Shown: positions 50,458-61,847, counted from the stretch's first letter. The stretch is 64,000 nucleotides of DNA from an uncultured Oscillospiraceae bacterium (GCA_958423465.1 CATZRD010000008.1:9756-73755); one strand, 5' to 3'. Notes: a model not told the origin generated them from the sequence alone. Numbers and translations: made by a program.

Positions 50458-53100
50458 TCAGTTCTTGGGGAACTTGATGGCGGCCTGGGCGGCGGCCAGA
50501 CGGGCGATGGGGACACGGAAGGGGGAGCAGGAGACGTAGTTCAGACCCACCTTGTGGCAGAACTCCACGCTGGAGGGGTCGCCGCCGTGCTCGCCGCAGA
50601 TGCCCAGCTTGATGTCGGGGCGGGTCTGACGGCCCAGCTTGACGGCCATCTCCACCAGGCGGCCCACGCCGGTCTGATCCAGACGGGCGAAGGGATCGCT
50701 CTCGTAGATCTTCTGGTCATAGTAGGAGCCCAGGAACTTGCCGGCGTCGTCCCGGCTGAAGCCGAAGGTCATCTGGGTCAGGTCGTTGGTGCCGAAGGAG
50801 AAGAACTCAGCCTCCTTGGCGATCTCGTCGGCGGTGAGGGCGGCCCGGGGAATCTCGATCATGGTGCCCACATGGTAGGTCATGGAGGACCCGGCGGCCT
50901 GGATCAGCTCGTCGGCGGTCTTGACCACCACGCCCTTGACGAAGGCCAGCTCCTTGACCTCGCCCACCAGGGGGATCATGATCTCGGGCACGATGTTCCA
51001 ATCAGGATGTCTGGCGTTGATGTTCAGAGCGGCCTTGATGACGGCCCGGGTCTGCATGGCGGCGATCTCCGGATAGGTGACGGCCAGACGGCAGCCCCGG
51101 TGGCCCATCATGGGGTTGAACTCGTGGAGGCCGGCGATGATAGCCTTGATGTCCTCCACGGACTTATTCATATCCTTGGCCAGCTTCTCGATGTCCGCCT
51201 CCTCGGTGGGGACGAACTCGTGGAGGGGGGGATCCAGGAAGCGCACGGTCATGGGCCGGCCCTCCAGGGCCTCGTACATGGCCTCGAAGTCGCCCTGCTG
51301 CATGGGCTCCAGCTTGGCCAGGGCGGCCTCCCGCTGCTCCAGGGTATCGGAGCAGATCATCTCCCGGATGGCGGGGATGCGGTCCTCGTTGAAGAACATG
51401 TGCTCCGTGCGGCACAGGCCGACGCCCTCGGCGCCGAACTTCACGGCCTGGGCGGTGTCGTGGGGGGTGTCGGCGTTGGTACGGACCTTCAGGGTGCGGT
51501 ACTTGTCGCACCAGGCCATGACCCGGCCGAACTCGCCGCCGATGGTGGCGTCCACGGTGGGGATGATGCCGTCGTAGATGTTGCCGGTGGAGCCGTTGAT
51601 GGAGATGCAGTCGCCCTCCGCGTAGGTCTTGCCGGCCAGCTCGAACTTCTTATTGGCCTCGTCCATCTTGATCTCGCCGCAGCCGGACACGCAGCACTTG
51701 CCCATGCCACGGGCCACCACGGCGGCGTGGCTGGTCATGCCGCCCCGGACGGTGAGGATGCCCTGAGCGGCCTTCATGCCCTCGATGTCCTCGGGGCTGG
51801 TCTCCAGACGGACCAGGACCACCTTCTCGCCCCGGGCGGCCCACTCCTTGGCGTCCTCAGCGGAGAAAACGATCTTGCCGGCGGCGGCGCCGGGGGAGGC
51901 GGGCAGCGCCTTGCCGATGGGGGCAGCGGCCTTCAGAGCGGCGGCGTCGAACTGGGGATGGAGCAGGGTGTCCAGATACCGGGGGTCGATCATGGTGACG
52001 GCCTTCTTCTCGTCGATCATGCCCTCGTCCACCAGGTCGCAGGCGATCTTCAGCGCGGCCTGGGCGGTGCGCTTGCCGCTGCGGCACTGGAGCATGTAGA
52101 GCTTGCCGTTCTCCACGGTGAACTCCATGTCCTGCATGTCGCGGTAGTGCTCCTCCAGAGTGTCGCAGACCTTCACGAACTCGGCGTAAGCCTCGGGGAA
52201 CTTCTCCTCCATCTTGCTGATAGGCATGGGGGTGCGCACGCCGGCCACCACGTCCTCGCCCTGGGCGTTGGTCAAAAACTCGCCCATGAGCTTCTTCTCG
52301 CCGGTGGCGGGGTCCCGGGTAAAGGCCACGCCGGTGCCGGAGTTGTCATTCAGGTTGCCGAACACCATGGGCATGACGTTGACGGCGGTGCCCCAAGAGT
52401 AGGGGATGTCGTTGTCCCGGCGGTACACGTTGGCCCGGGGGTTGTCCCAGGAGCGGAACACGGCCCGGATGGCCTCGTAGAGCTGGACCTTGGGGTCGGT
52501 GGGGAAGTCCTGGCCGATCTGCTGCTTATACTCGGCCTTGAACTCCTCGGCCAGTTCCTTCAGGTCGGCGGCGGTGAGCTCCACGTCGTACTGGACGCCC
52601 TTGCGCTCCTTCATCTGGTCGATGAGCTGCTCGAAGTATTTCTTGCCCACCTCCATGACCACGTCGGAGAACATCTGGATGAACCGGCGGTAGGAGTCAT
52701 AGACGAAGCGCTCGAACTTGGGATCGGGGTTGCCGGCGATCATGGCGGCCACCACGTCGTCGTTCAGACCCAGGTTCAGAATGGTATCCATCATACCGGG
52801 CATGGAGGCCCGGGCGCCGGAGCGGACGGAGACCAGCAGGGGGTTCTTCAGATCGCCGAACTTCTTGCCGTTGATCTCCTCCATCTTGGCCACGTAGGTC
52901 ATGATCTCGTCCATGATCTCGTCGTTGATCTTCCGGCCGTCCTCGTAGTACTGGGTGCAGGCCTCGGTGGTGATGGTGAAGCCCTGAGGCACCGGCATAC
53001 CGATGTTGGTCATTTCAGCCAGGTTGGCGCCCTTGCCGCCCAGAAGCTCGCGCATGTCGGCGCGGCCCTCGGTAAACAGATAACAATACTTCTTGCTCAC
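50458..53100 (-). CDS. ppdK: Pyruvate, phosphate dikinase
   Basis: 880 residues, close to the 874 of the Clostridium symbiosum enzyme. It interconverts pyruvate, ATP and phosphate with phosphoenolpyruvate, AMP and PPi in the cytoplasm. N-terminal ATP-grasp part (LGGKGANLAEMTNIG, VRSGARASMPGMMDTILNLGLN), swivelling domain with phospho-His about 457 in GGMTSHAAVVARGMGK, and PEP/pyruvate barrel with Cys about 834 in ICGEHGGDPSS. The start is GTG 53100 after GGAGGAAAACGTAAAA; the TTG-led extension upstream overlaps the ribosome site. Strongly expressed glycolytic gene in anaerobic Clostridia. Confidence 0.97.
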   Translation of the reverse strand: MSKKYCYLFTEGRADMRELLGGKGANLAEMTNIGMPVPQGFTITTEACTQYYEDGRKINDEIMDEIMTYVAKMEEINGKKFGDLKNPLLVSVRSGARASMPGMMDTILNLGLNDDVVAAMIAGNPDPKFERFVYDSYRRFIQMFSDVVMEVGKKYFEQLIDQMKERKGVQYDVELTAADLKELAEEFKAEYKQQIGQDFPTDPKVQLYEAIRAVFRSWDNPRANVYRRDNDIPYSWGTAVNVMPMVFGNLNDNSGTGVAFTRDPATGEKKLMGEFLTNAQGEDVVAGVRTPMPISKMEEKFPEAYAEFVKVCDTLEEHYRDMQDMEFTVENGKLYMLQCRSGKRTAQAALKIACDLVDEGMIDEKKAVTMIDPRYLDTLLHPQFDAAALKAAAPIGKALPASPGAAAGKIVFSAEDAKEWAARGEKVVLVRLETSPEDIEGMKAAQGILTVRGGMTSHAAVVARGMGKCCVSGCGEIKMDEANKKFELAGKTYAEGDCISINGSTGNIYDGIIPTVDATIGGEFGRVMAWCDKYRTLKVRTNADTPHDTAQAVKFGAEGVGLCRTEHMFFNEDRIPAIREMICSDTLEQREAALAKLEPMQQGDFEAMYEALEGRPMTVRFLDPPLHEFVPTEEADIEKLAKDMNKSVEDIKAIIAGLHEFNPMMGHRGCRLAVTYPEIAAMQTRAVIKAALNINARHPDWNIVPEIMIPLVGEVKELAFVKGVVVKTADELIQAAGSSMTYHVGTMIEIPRAALTADEIAKEAEFFSFGTNDLTQMTFGFSRDDAGKFLGSYYDQKIYESDPFARLDQTGVGRLVEMAVKLGRQTRPDIKLGICGEHGGDPSSVEFCHKVGLNYVSCSPFRVPIARLAAAQAAIKFPKN

Positions 53101-53168
53101 TTTTACGTTTTCCTCCTGTACAAGTATATTCAATGTATCCCGCCTGTTTCAGCCTATCAGAGGGTTTT

Positions 53169-53197
53169 ATTATAAGAGCATTTTACAACGTTTGCAA
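53169..53197 (-). promoter_or_regulatory. ppdK promoter
   Basis: Minus strand TTGCAA (53192-53197), 17 bp, perfect TATAAT (53169-53174); leader of about 60 nt. Confidence 0.82.
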
Positions 53198-53378
53198 GAG
53201 CAAATTTCAATATTTTACCTGAATTTTTCGGCGGATTTGCCTGCCGCAAGTTTTCTTCTCATCTTTTTCGATCCGCTGTTGATTTTTCCCCTTTGGGTAT
53301 GATAAAATAGTTTTGATTTTTCCTCCGGCATACTGGCCGTCCGCCGGGGAGGAACAGCGGAGGAGGCGAGGGACCGCC

Positions 53379-54224
53379 ATGGAGGACAATCTGGTCATAC
53401 CCGGGCAGCCCCGCCTGACGGAGCGGGTCCGTTCCGCCGCCCGGCGGGACGCCATGCCCCACGCCGTGATCCTCAGCGGCCAGGGGGATCTGGCCGCCGC
53501 GGCCCGGTTCGCCGCCGCCGCCATGGAGTGTTCCGCCGCCGCCGCGCCCTGCGGGGTCTGCCCCGCCTGCCGGAAGGTCCTGCGGGACATCCACCCGGAC
53601 GTGATCACCGTTTCGGACCCGGAGCATAAGAACCTCTCCATGGAGACCCTCCGCGCCGTCCGGTCCGACGCCTATATCCTGCCCAACGAGGGGAAGCGGA
53701 AGGTGTATATCTTTCCGGACTGCGGCCTGCTGGACCCCAAATCCCAGAATGTTCTGCTGAAGGTGCTGGAGGAGGGGCCGCCCCACGCGGCCTTTCTCTT
53801 CTGCGCCCGCAACAGCGCCGCGCTGCTGCCCACCATCCGGTCCCGGGCGGCGGAGTGGAAGCTGACCGGCGGGGAGGCCGGTCCGGGGACGGACGCGGGG
53901 GCCGAGGGGCTCTGCCGGCTGCTGTGCCGCCGGGACCCGGCGGCGGCCGCCGCCTTCTGCGCCGAACTGGAAAACCGGAAGCCCAGCCGGGAGGAGCTGC
54001 AGAAGCTGCTCTCCGACGCCAGGGACCTGACGGCGGCGGGGCTGGCCGCCTGCTACGGCGCGGGACCGGGGGACGCGCTCTCCCTCCGGCTGGCCCGGGA
54101 GGCGGGCCGCCAGCGGCTGGCCGGGGCCGCGGAGATCCTGGACCGGCTCTCCCGCCAGTGCGGATATAATGTGAACGTGGGGCTGCTGACCGGCGCGCTG
54201 GCGGTGGCCCTGGAGGGCTGCTGA
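53379..54224 (+). CDS. holB: DNA polymerase III delta' subunit
   Basis: 281-residue clamp-loader subunit of the AAA+ type. It has HAVILSGQGD in place of a Walker A loop, as in non-ATPase delta' proteins, four Cys for a zinc site (MECSAAAAPCGVCPACRK), and the delta' signature NVLLKVLEEGPPHAAFLFCARN and LLPTIRSRAAEWKL (an SRC-like sensor 1 with Ala in place of Cys). The start ATG 53379 follows GGAGGAGGCGAGGG. It is followed by ricT 58 bp later, an order common in Firmicutes (tmk-holB-yaaT). Confidence 0.93.
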   Translation: MEDNLVIPGQPRLTERVRSAARRDAMPHAVILSGQGDLAAAARFAAAAMECSAAAAPCGVCPACRKVLRDIHPDVITVSDPEHKNLSMETLRAVRSDAYILPNEGKRKVYIFPDCGLLDPKSQNVLLKVLEEGPPHAAFLFCARNSAALLPTIRSRAAEWKLTGGEAGPGTDAGAEGLCRLLCRRDPAAAAAFCAELENRKPSREELQKLLSDARDLTAAGLAACYGAGPGDALSLRLAREAGRQRLAGAAEILDRLSRQCGYNVNVGLLTGALAVALEGC

Positions 54225-54282
54225 GGCCCGCCTGAATCAGACGAGATCCCTGCCCCGCCGGGGCAGAAAAAGGAGCAGTACC

Positions 54283-55611
54283 ATGACGGAAGTTGTCAGC
54301 GTCCGCTTTCGCGGCGGAACCAAGAACTATTATTTCGATCCCAGGGGTCTGACGGTGGAGCCGGGCCAGTATGTGGTGGTGGAGACGGCCCAGGGCATCG
54401 AGTATGTCCAGTGTGTGGAGGGGAACCACTTTGTCCCCGACCAGGCGGTCATCCAGCCCCTGCGCAGCGTTCACCGCATTGCCACGGAGAACGACCACCG
54501 GGCCGCCGCCTACAACCGCAGGCGGGAGAAGGAGGCCTTCGGCATCTGCGAGGAGAAGATCGCCGCCCACGGCCTGGAGATGAAGCTGGTGAACGTGGAG
54601 TGCAGCTTCGAGGGCAATAAGATCATCTTCTTCTTCACCGCCGAGGGCCGGGTGGATTTCCGGGAGCTGGTGAAGGATCTGGCCAGCGTGTTCCGGGCCC
54701 GGATCGAGCTGCGGCAGATCGGCGTCCGGGACGAGGCCAAGATGCTGGGGGGCATCGGCATTTGCGGCCGCCCCCTGTGCTGCAGCCAGTTTCTGGAGAA
54801 TTTCATCCCCGTGTCCATCAAGATGGCCAAGACCCAGAACCTGAGCCTGAACCCCACCAAGATCTCCGGGGCCTGCGGGCGGCTCATGTGCTGCCTGAAG
54901 TACGAGCAGAACGCCTACGAGGACGCCGCCAAGCGTCTGCCCAAGAACGACAGCTTCGTGGACACCCCCGACGGCATCGGCAACGTCAGCGGCGTGGATA
55001 TGCTGCGGGAGGAGGTGCAGGTCCGGCTGGACAGCGCCCCCGAGGCTCCCAAGCGGTATAAGGCCGGCGAGATCCGAGTGCTGCGCAATGGCAAGGGCAG
55101 CCGGGAGGGCATCGAGATCCCCAAGGAGCGCCCTGCCCGGTGCGCGCCGGCGGAGGCGGAGGAGGAGACCTGGGAGTCCCGTCCCCTGCGCCGGACGCCG
55201 GTGAGCCGGGAGCCGCTGGCCGACGTTCTCTCCTCCGGCGAGGAGGAGCGGGAGGAGGCCCGGAGCGCCGGCCGCCGCCGGAAGCGGAGCGGCCGCCGGA
55301 CCGGCGAAAAGGCCAGGCCCGCGGAGAAGGCGGCAGCCCAGCCCGTAAAGACGGAAAAGGCCCCCAGACCAGAGAAAAAGGTCCAGGGGCAGAAGCGGAG
55401 CGACAAGCCCGCCAAACAGCCCGGAAAGGCGGAGAAGTCGGTGGAGAAGCTGCCGGTGCGGATGGTCACCAGCACCACCGCCGAGAAGAAGGCCGCCGCG
55501 GACCGGGCCAGCGCCGCCGCTCCCGCCGGCGGGGAGGGCCAGCGCCGCCGCCGGCGCTACCGCTCCCGGAACCGGGGCGGCGGACATGGCGGCGCCTCCG
55601 GAGCGGAATAA
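54283..55611 (+). CDS. ricT: PSP1-domain protein RicT (YaaT), with extended basic tail
   Basis: 442 residues. The conserved part (1-270) has VVSVRFRGGTKNYYFDP, the PSP1 core, and the Cys sets GICGRPLCC (about 160) and ACGRLMCCLKYEQ (about 195) that bind Fe-S in the RicA/F/T complex. In Bacillus that complex helps RNase Y mature mRNAs and affects sporulation and competence. Beyond 270 there is a low-complexity Arg/Lys/Ala-rich tail of about 170 residues ending RRRRYRSRNRGGG, absent from the 275-residue B. subtilis protein and probably RNA-binding. The start ATG 54283 follows AAAGGAG. Confidence 0.93.
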   Translation: MTEVVSVRFRGGTKNYYFDPRGLTVEPGQYVVVETAQGIEYVQCVEGNHFVPDQAVIQPLRSVHRIATENDHRAAAYNRRREKEAFGICEEKIAAHGLEMKLVNVECSFEGNKIIFFFTAEGRVDFRELVKDLASVFRARIELRQIGVRDEAKMLGGIGICGRPLCCSQFLENFIPVSIKMAKTQNLSLNPTKISGACGRLMCCLKYEQNAYEDAAKRLPKNDSFVDTPDGIGNVSGVDMLREEVQVRLDSAPEAPKRYKAGEIRVLRNGKGSREGIEIPKERPARCAPAEAEEETWESRPLRRTPVSREPLADVLSSGEEEREEARSAGRRRKRSGRRTGEKARPAEKAAAQPVKTEKAPRPEKKVQGQKRSDKPAKQPGKAEKSVEKLPVRMVTSTTAEKKAAADRASAAAPAGGEGQRRRRRYRSRNRGGGHGGASGAE

Positions 55612-55625
55612 GCGAACAGCGATGG

Positions 55626-55660
55626 AAAGGGGTCCCGGCACAGGCCGGGACCCCTTTAGC
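55626..55660. terminator. Bidirectional terminator between ricT and feoB
   Basis: Perfect 14-bp stem (55626-55639 with 55644-55657); its ends are AAA and TTT. It lies between convergent genes. Confidence 0.85.
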
Positions 55661-55737
55661 CGTTCAAAAGCGCGCCCGGGGGCACGGACTCCGCCAGGCG
55701 GCTGCGCCGTCCGGACAGAACGGGGAAGGGCGGCAGA

Positions 55738-57936
55738 TCACTTGGCGGCGGAGACGGAGGACAGGCTGTGATGCTCCGTATCCCCCTGGTGACCCTTGCG
55801 GAACAGAAGATAGAGCAGACCCGCCAGAGCGGCGATGGCCGCCGCGGTCCACACGCTGAAGGGAGCCACGCCGGCGATGAGCCCGCCGATCTGGTAGACG
55901 ATCATGGAGACCGCGTAGGCGAAGCCGCACATATAGCCGATGGCGGCCCAGGTCCATTTGGCGCTGTTCATCTCCCGCCTGATGGCGCCCATGGCGGCGA
56001 AGCAGGGGGCGCACAGCAGGTTGAAGATCATGAAGGAGTAGCCGGTGATGGCGTTGAAGTCCGCCCCCACCAGGGCCCAGATGGCCTCGCCGTTGTCGCC
56101 CAGCTCCTCGCCCAGGTAGTTGTAGAGCACGCCGAAGGTGTTGATGACCTCCTCCTTGGCGATGAGGCCGGTGAAGGTGGCCACGGTGGCCTTCCAGGCC
56201 ATCTCGCCCTTCCAGCCCAGGGGGTAGAAGATCCAGGCCACGGCGCTGCCGGCAGCGGCCAGCAGGGAGTGGTTGTTGTCCTCCACGGCGCAGAAGGAGC
56301 CGTCCGCGAAGCCGTAGCCCTGAAGGAACCAGAGGACGATGGAGGAGACGAGGATCACCGTGCCGGCCCGCCGGATGAAGCTCCAGCCCCGCTCCCAGGT
56401 GGCCCGGAGCACGTTGCCCATACTGGGCACGTGGTAGGCGGGCAGCTCCATGACAAAGGGGGCGGGCTCCCCGGCAAAGGCCCTGCACTTCTTCAGCATG
56501 ATGCCGGAGACGATCACCGCCGCGATGCCGATGAAGAAGGCGGAGACCGCCACCCAGACCGAGTTGTCGAAGATAGCGCCGGCGATGAGACCGATGATGG
56601 GCAGCTTGGCCCCGCAGGGGATGAACCCGGTGGTCATGATGGTCATTTTCCGGTCCCGGTCCTGCTCGATGGTCCGGGTGGCCATGATGCCGGGGACGCC
56701 GCAGCCGGTGGCCACCAGCAGGGGGATGAAGCTCTTGCCGCTGAGGCCAAAGCGGCGGAAGATCCGGTCCATGACGAAGGCGATCCGGGCCATATACCCC
56801 ACGTCCTCCAGAATCGCCAGCAGGAAGCAGAGGACCAGGATCTGGGGCACGAAGCCCAGCACCGCCCCTACGCCGGCCACGATGCCGTCCTGGATGAGTC
56901 CGTAGAGCCAGGTGCCCTCGGCCACCCCCACGGCGGTGAGCAGGCGGTCAAAGAGGCCCGGGACCCACTGGCCGAAGAGCACGTCGTTGGCCCAGTCGGT
57001 GCCTATGGTGCCGATGGAAATGGGCCAGCCGCCCATGGCGATGGCATAGATCAGGAACATGACCCCGGCGAAGATGGGCAGGGCCAGGATACGGTTGGTG
57101 ACGATCCGGTCGATCCGGTCCGACACGGAGAGGCTGCCGGGGACGGACTTCTTCTTCACCGCCTTTGTGACCACGGCGTTGATGTAGGCGTAGCGCTGGT
57201 TGGTGATGATGCTCTCGGCGTCGTCCTCCAGCTCCTTCTCGCAGTCGGCGATGTGGGATTCCAGATGGGCCGCCAGATCCCGCTCCAGGGCCAGCTCCTC
57301 CAGGACCTTCTCGTCCCGCTCAAAGAGCTTGATGGCGTACCAGCGGAGATACCCGGCGTCCACCCTGCCCTGGATGGACTCCTCGATGTGAGCCAGGGCG
57401 TGCTCCACGCTGCCGGTGAACACATGGGGCGGCTCCCCGGTCCTCCCGGCCCTGGCGGCGTCCACCGCGGCCAGGGCCGCCTCCATGCCGCCCTCGCCCT
57501 TCAGGGCGCTCATTTCCACCACCGCGCAGCCCAGGGCGCCGCCCAGCTTCTCCAGGTCGATGCGGCCGCCGTTTTTGCGGACCAGGTCGATCATGTTCAC
57601 CGCCACCACCACCGGGATCCCCAGCTCGATGAGCTGGGTGGTGAGGTACAGGTTGCGCTCGATGTTGGTGCCGTCCACGATGTTCAAAATGGCGTCGGGC
57701 TTCTCATTGACCAGATAGTTCCGGGCCACCACCTCCTCCAACGTGTAGGGGGACAGGGAGTAAATGCCGGGCAGATCCTGAATGACCACGTCCCTGCGGC
57801 CCTTCAGCCTGCCCTCCTTCTTCTCCACGGTGACGCCGGGCCAGTTGCCCACGTACTGGTTGGAGCCGGTCAGGCTGTTGAACAGGGTGGTCTTGCCGCA
57901 GTTCGGATTGCCCGCCAGCGCGATCTTAATGTCCAT
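55738..57936 (-). CDS. feoB: Ferrous iron transporter FeoB
   Basis: 732-residue inner-membrane Fe2+ transporter. G-protein domain (1-165) with G1 GNPNCGKT, the switch region, DLPGIYSLSPY (G3) and NMIDLV (G4), a helical spacer, then two Gate domains (LLVATGCGVPGIMATRTIEQDRDR and the second IAKEEVINTFGVLYNY) and about eight membrane helices. The start ATG 57936 follows GAGAGGAGAAG. Downstream of two feoA genes; a separate DtxR-like box at 57955-57974 lies right before it. No feoC follows. Confidence 0.97.
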   Translation of the reverse strand: MDIKIALAGNPNCGKTTLFNSLTGSNQYVGNWPGVTVEKKEGRLKGRRDVVIQDLPGIYSLSPYTLEEVVARNYLVNEKPDAILNIVDGTNIERNLYLTTQLIELGIPVVVAVNMIDLVRKNGGRIDLEKLGGALGCAVVEMSALKGEGGMEAALAAVDAARAGRTGEPPHVFTGSVEHALAHIEESIQGRVDAGYLRWYAIKLFERDEKVLEELALERDLAAHLESHIADCEKELEDDAESIITNQRYAYINAVVTKAVKKKSVPGSLSVSDRIDRIVTNRILALPIFAGVMFLIYAIAMGGWPISIGTIGTDWANDVLFGQWVPGLFDRLLTAVGVAEGTWLYGLIQDGIVAGVGAVLGFVPQILVLCFLLAILEDVGYMARIAFVMDRIFRRFGLSGKSFIPLLVATGCGVPGIMATRTIEQDRDRKMTIMTTGFIPCGAKLPIIGLIAGAIFDNSVWVAVSAFFIGIAAVIVSGIMLKKCRAFAGEPAPFVMELPAYHVPSMGNVLRATWERGWSFIRRAGTVILVSSIVLWFLQGYGFADGSFCAVEDNNHSLLAAAGSAVAWIFYPLGWKGEMAWKATVATFTGLIAKEEVINTFGVLYNYLGEELGDNGEAIWALVGADFNAITGYSFMIFNLLCAPCFAAMGAIRREMNSAKWTWAAIGYMCGFAYAVSMIVYQIGGLIAGVAPFSVWTAAAIAALAGLLYLLFRKGHQGDTEHHSLSSVSAAK

Positions 57937-57954
57937 GCCGCTTCTCCTCTCTTG

Positions 57955-57974
57955 AGGTTAGTGTTAACTAACCT
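57955..57974 (-). promoter_or_regulatory. DtxR-like box before feoB
   Basis: AGGTTAGTGTTAACTAACCT, arms AGGTTAG and CTAACCT around a 6-nt core. It resembles iron-box sites of the DtxR/IdeR family. Confidence 0.55.
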
Positions 57975-58013
57975 TTGATCTTAAAATCAGGCGGCGTTCG
58001 CCGCCTGCATGAC

Positions 58014-58235
58014 TTACCGGGTCTCGATCATCTCCGCGTCGGCCTTGCGGACGCTGAGCTCATAGCCCCGCAGGTTCAGCTCCATGGGGTCCCCCAGGGG
58101 AGCCACCTTGCGGACGTAGATCTCCACGCCCTTGGTGATTCCCATGTCCATGATCCGGCGCTTCACCGGGCCCTCCCCGTGGAGCTTCGCCACCGTGACC
58201 GTCTCGCCCACCTTCGCGTCCTTCAGTGTTTTCAT
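58014..58235 (-). CDS. feoA: FeoA (second copy)
   Basis: 73-residue SH3-like cytoplasmic protein, the normal FeoA length, that supports FeoB. It reads MKTLKDAKVGETVTVAKLHGEG...KRRIMDMGITKGVEIYVRKVAPLGDPMELNLRGYELSVRKADAEMIE, which covers the LxDMGxxxG and RGxELSLRxxEA signatures of the family. The start ATG 58235 follows AAGGAGGAGG. It is 14 bp after the first feoA and 77 bp before feoB. Confidence 0.92.
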   Translation of the reverse strand: MKTLKDAKVGETVTVAKLHGEGPVKRRIMDMGITKGVEIYVRKVAPLGDPMELNLRGYELSVRKADAEMIETR

Positions 58236-58249
58236 GCGTCTCCTCCTCC

Positions 58250-58462
58250 TTACAGCATGATCCGGCTGGCCATGGATCTGTCCAGGGCTACCCGGCTGTC
58301 CCGCACCTGCAAAATGAGGCTGCCGCCCATGACCGTCACAACGGTCACGTCGGTGTCCACCACAAAGCCCAGCTCCGCCAGGTGCTGGCGGACCTCATCC
58401 CTGCCGGTGATCCTGCGGATGGTCACCGTCTCCCCGGGCTTTGCCATTGTCAGGGGCATCAT
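58250..58462 (-). CDS. feoA: FeoA (first copy)
   Basis: 70-residue FeoA-domain protein, only distantly like its neighbour (LAELGFVVDTDVTVVTVMGGSLILQVRDSRVALDRSMASRIML). The doublet ATGATG at 58462/58459 follows AAAGGAG; the longer open frame starts inside the ribosome site. Two different FeoA proteins before one FeoB is common in Clostridia, where they may form a heteromeric partner. Confidence 0.9.
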   Translation of the reverse strand: MMPLTMAKPGETVTIRRITGRDEVRQHLAELGFVVDTDVTVVTVMGGSLILQVRDSRVALDRSMASRIML

Positions 58463-58480
58463 GAAGCTCCTTTCCGGCAA

Positions 58481-58620
58481 TTAGTTTAGACTAACTGCCT
58501 GCCGTAAAATTTGGAGTTAGATAAGGCTAACTCCCGGTTCAGGCTTAGAGTACCACGGCGAAAGCCGGTTGTCAACTGAAATTTTCCAGTTTTCGCAATT
58601 TAGTTAGTTTACACAAACTA
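58481..58620 (-). promoter_or_regulatory. feo operon promoter with multiple DtxR-like boxes
   Basis: Promoter TTGACA (58570-58575), 17 bp, TACTCT (58547-58552) on the minus strand. Downstream are TTAGTTTAGACTAA (58481-58494) and GAGTTAGATAAGGCTAACTC (58514-58533); upstream is TAGTTTACACAAACTA (58605-58620). All have TTAG/CTAA arms like IdeR/DtxR iron boxes, so Fe2+-dependent repression is likely. Confidence 0.7.
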
Positions 58621-58668
58621 CGGCAAAACAGACGCCCGCTCCGCCGCTGTTTTCCCGGAAAGAAGAAC

Positions 58669-58701
58669 GGCCCGCCCTCCGCAAAAAGCGGAGGACGGGC
58701 C
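58669..58701 (-). terminator. Terminator after ftsH
   Basis: 14-base arms (58669-58682 with 58688-58701, one mismatch) around A5. The minus-strand tail GTTCTTCTTTCC is T-rich. Confidence 0.85.
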
Positions 58702-58736
58702 GCGGCGGGTCTCAGGGGTGAAAGGGGTCCCCGGCG

Positions 58737-60806
<2,070 letters not shown>

Positions 60807-60968
60807 GGCGTACTCCTTCCATCTATGGGCAAAAGCCGCCCGCTGAGAGCGGTGTTCAGCCAATACACTAGTATGCATCCTATCACAAACAGGCCGGTTT
60901 CACAAGAACAGACTGGATCTTTTCTATGAAATTTCTGTGAATACCCCCCTCGGGGCGCAGAACCACCC

Positions 60969-60997
60969 TTGTCCGCCGGGGGCGGATGTGGTATAAT
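60969..60997 (+). promoter_or_regulatory. rlmB promoter
   Basis: TTGTCC (60969-60974), 17 bp, perfect TATAAT (60992-60997), 32 bp before the ATG. Confidence 0.85.
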
Positions 60998-61029
60998 CAT
61001 CAAAAATGACTTGCCGGGAGGCGGAACAT

Positions 61030-61803
61030 ATGGGCGAATATCATAAGGACCAGGAGCGGGACGGCGAGGGGCTCATCGAGGGCCGCAACGCGGTGACGGA
61101 GGCCATCCAGGCCGGCGCTCCCATCGATAAGCTCTATCTGGCCAGGGGGGAGACGGATCGCACCCTGGGCCGGATCGCCGCCCGGGCCAGAAAGGCCGGG
61201 ATCGTGGTGGTGGAGGCGGACCGGCGGAAGCTGGACGCCATGAGCGTCACCCACAGCCATCAGGGCGTCATCGCCGTGGCCGCCGCCCAGGCCTACGCCA
61301 CGGTGGACGACATTCTGGCCGCCGCCCGGGAGCGGGGGGAGAAGCCCCTGGTGGTGGTCTGCGACGAGATCAGCGACCCCCACAATCTGGGGGCTATCAT
61401 CCGCACCGCCGAGTGCGCCGGCGCCCATGGCGTCATCATCCCCAAGCGGCGCAGCGCCGGGCTCACCGCCGTGGTGGCCAAGACCAGCGCCGGAGCCGTC
61501 AGCTACATGCCCGTGGCCCGGGTGCCCAACATCCCCGCCCTGCTGAAGGAGCTGCAGCAGAAGGGCCTGTGGATCTTCGGCGCCGCCGCCGGGGGAGACG
61601 TCTCCCTCTATCAGGCGGATCTGAAGGGGGCGGCGGCCATCGTCATCGGCAGCGAGGGGGACGGCATGAGCCGCCTGGCCCGGGAGAACTGTGATTTTCT
61701 CGTGAGCATCCCCATGCGGGGGCGGATCTCCTCCCTCAACGCGTCCGCCGCCGCCGCCATTCTGCTGTATGAAGCGCTGCGTCAAAGGATGGGGCAGCCG
61801 TGA
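61030..61803 (+). CDS. rlmB: 23S rRNA 2'-O-methyltransferase RlmB (TrmH/SpoU family)
   Basis: 257 residues. N-terminal L30e-like substrate domain (LIEGRNAVTEAIQAGAPIDKLYLARG) and C-terminal SPOUT knot with motif 1 DEISDPHNLGAIIRTAECAGA, motif 2 IVIGSEGDGMSRL and motif 3 IPMRGRISSLNASAAAAILLYEALRQR. It methylates G2251 (E. coli numbering) of 23S rRNA. The start ATG 61030 lies 8 nt after GGGAGG; an earlier in-frame ATG has no ribosome site. The next gene starts 44 bp after the stop and is probably co-transcribed. Confidence 0.94.
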   Translation: MGEYHKDQERDGEGLIEGRNAVTEAIQAGAPIDKLYLARGETDRTLGRIAARARKAGIVVVEADRRKLDAMSVTHSHQGVIAVAAAQAYATVDDILAAARERGEKPLVVVCDEISDPHNLGAIIRTAECAGAHGVIIPKRRSAGLTAVVAKTSAGAVSYMPVARVPNIPALLKELQQKGLWIFGAAAGGDVSLYQADLKGAAAIVIGSEGDGMSRLARENCDFLVSIPMRGRISSLNASAAAAILLYEALRQRMGQP

Positions 61804-61847
61804 CCGGACCGGAGAGAGCATCTCCCGAAATCAGGAAAGAGGTCGTC

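Noticed and set aside
50452..53175. 907-codon plus-strand open frame opposite ppdK
   Set aside because: Shadow of a highly conserved enzyme gene; its product is Gly/Val/Leu/His-rich low complexity.
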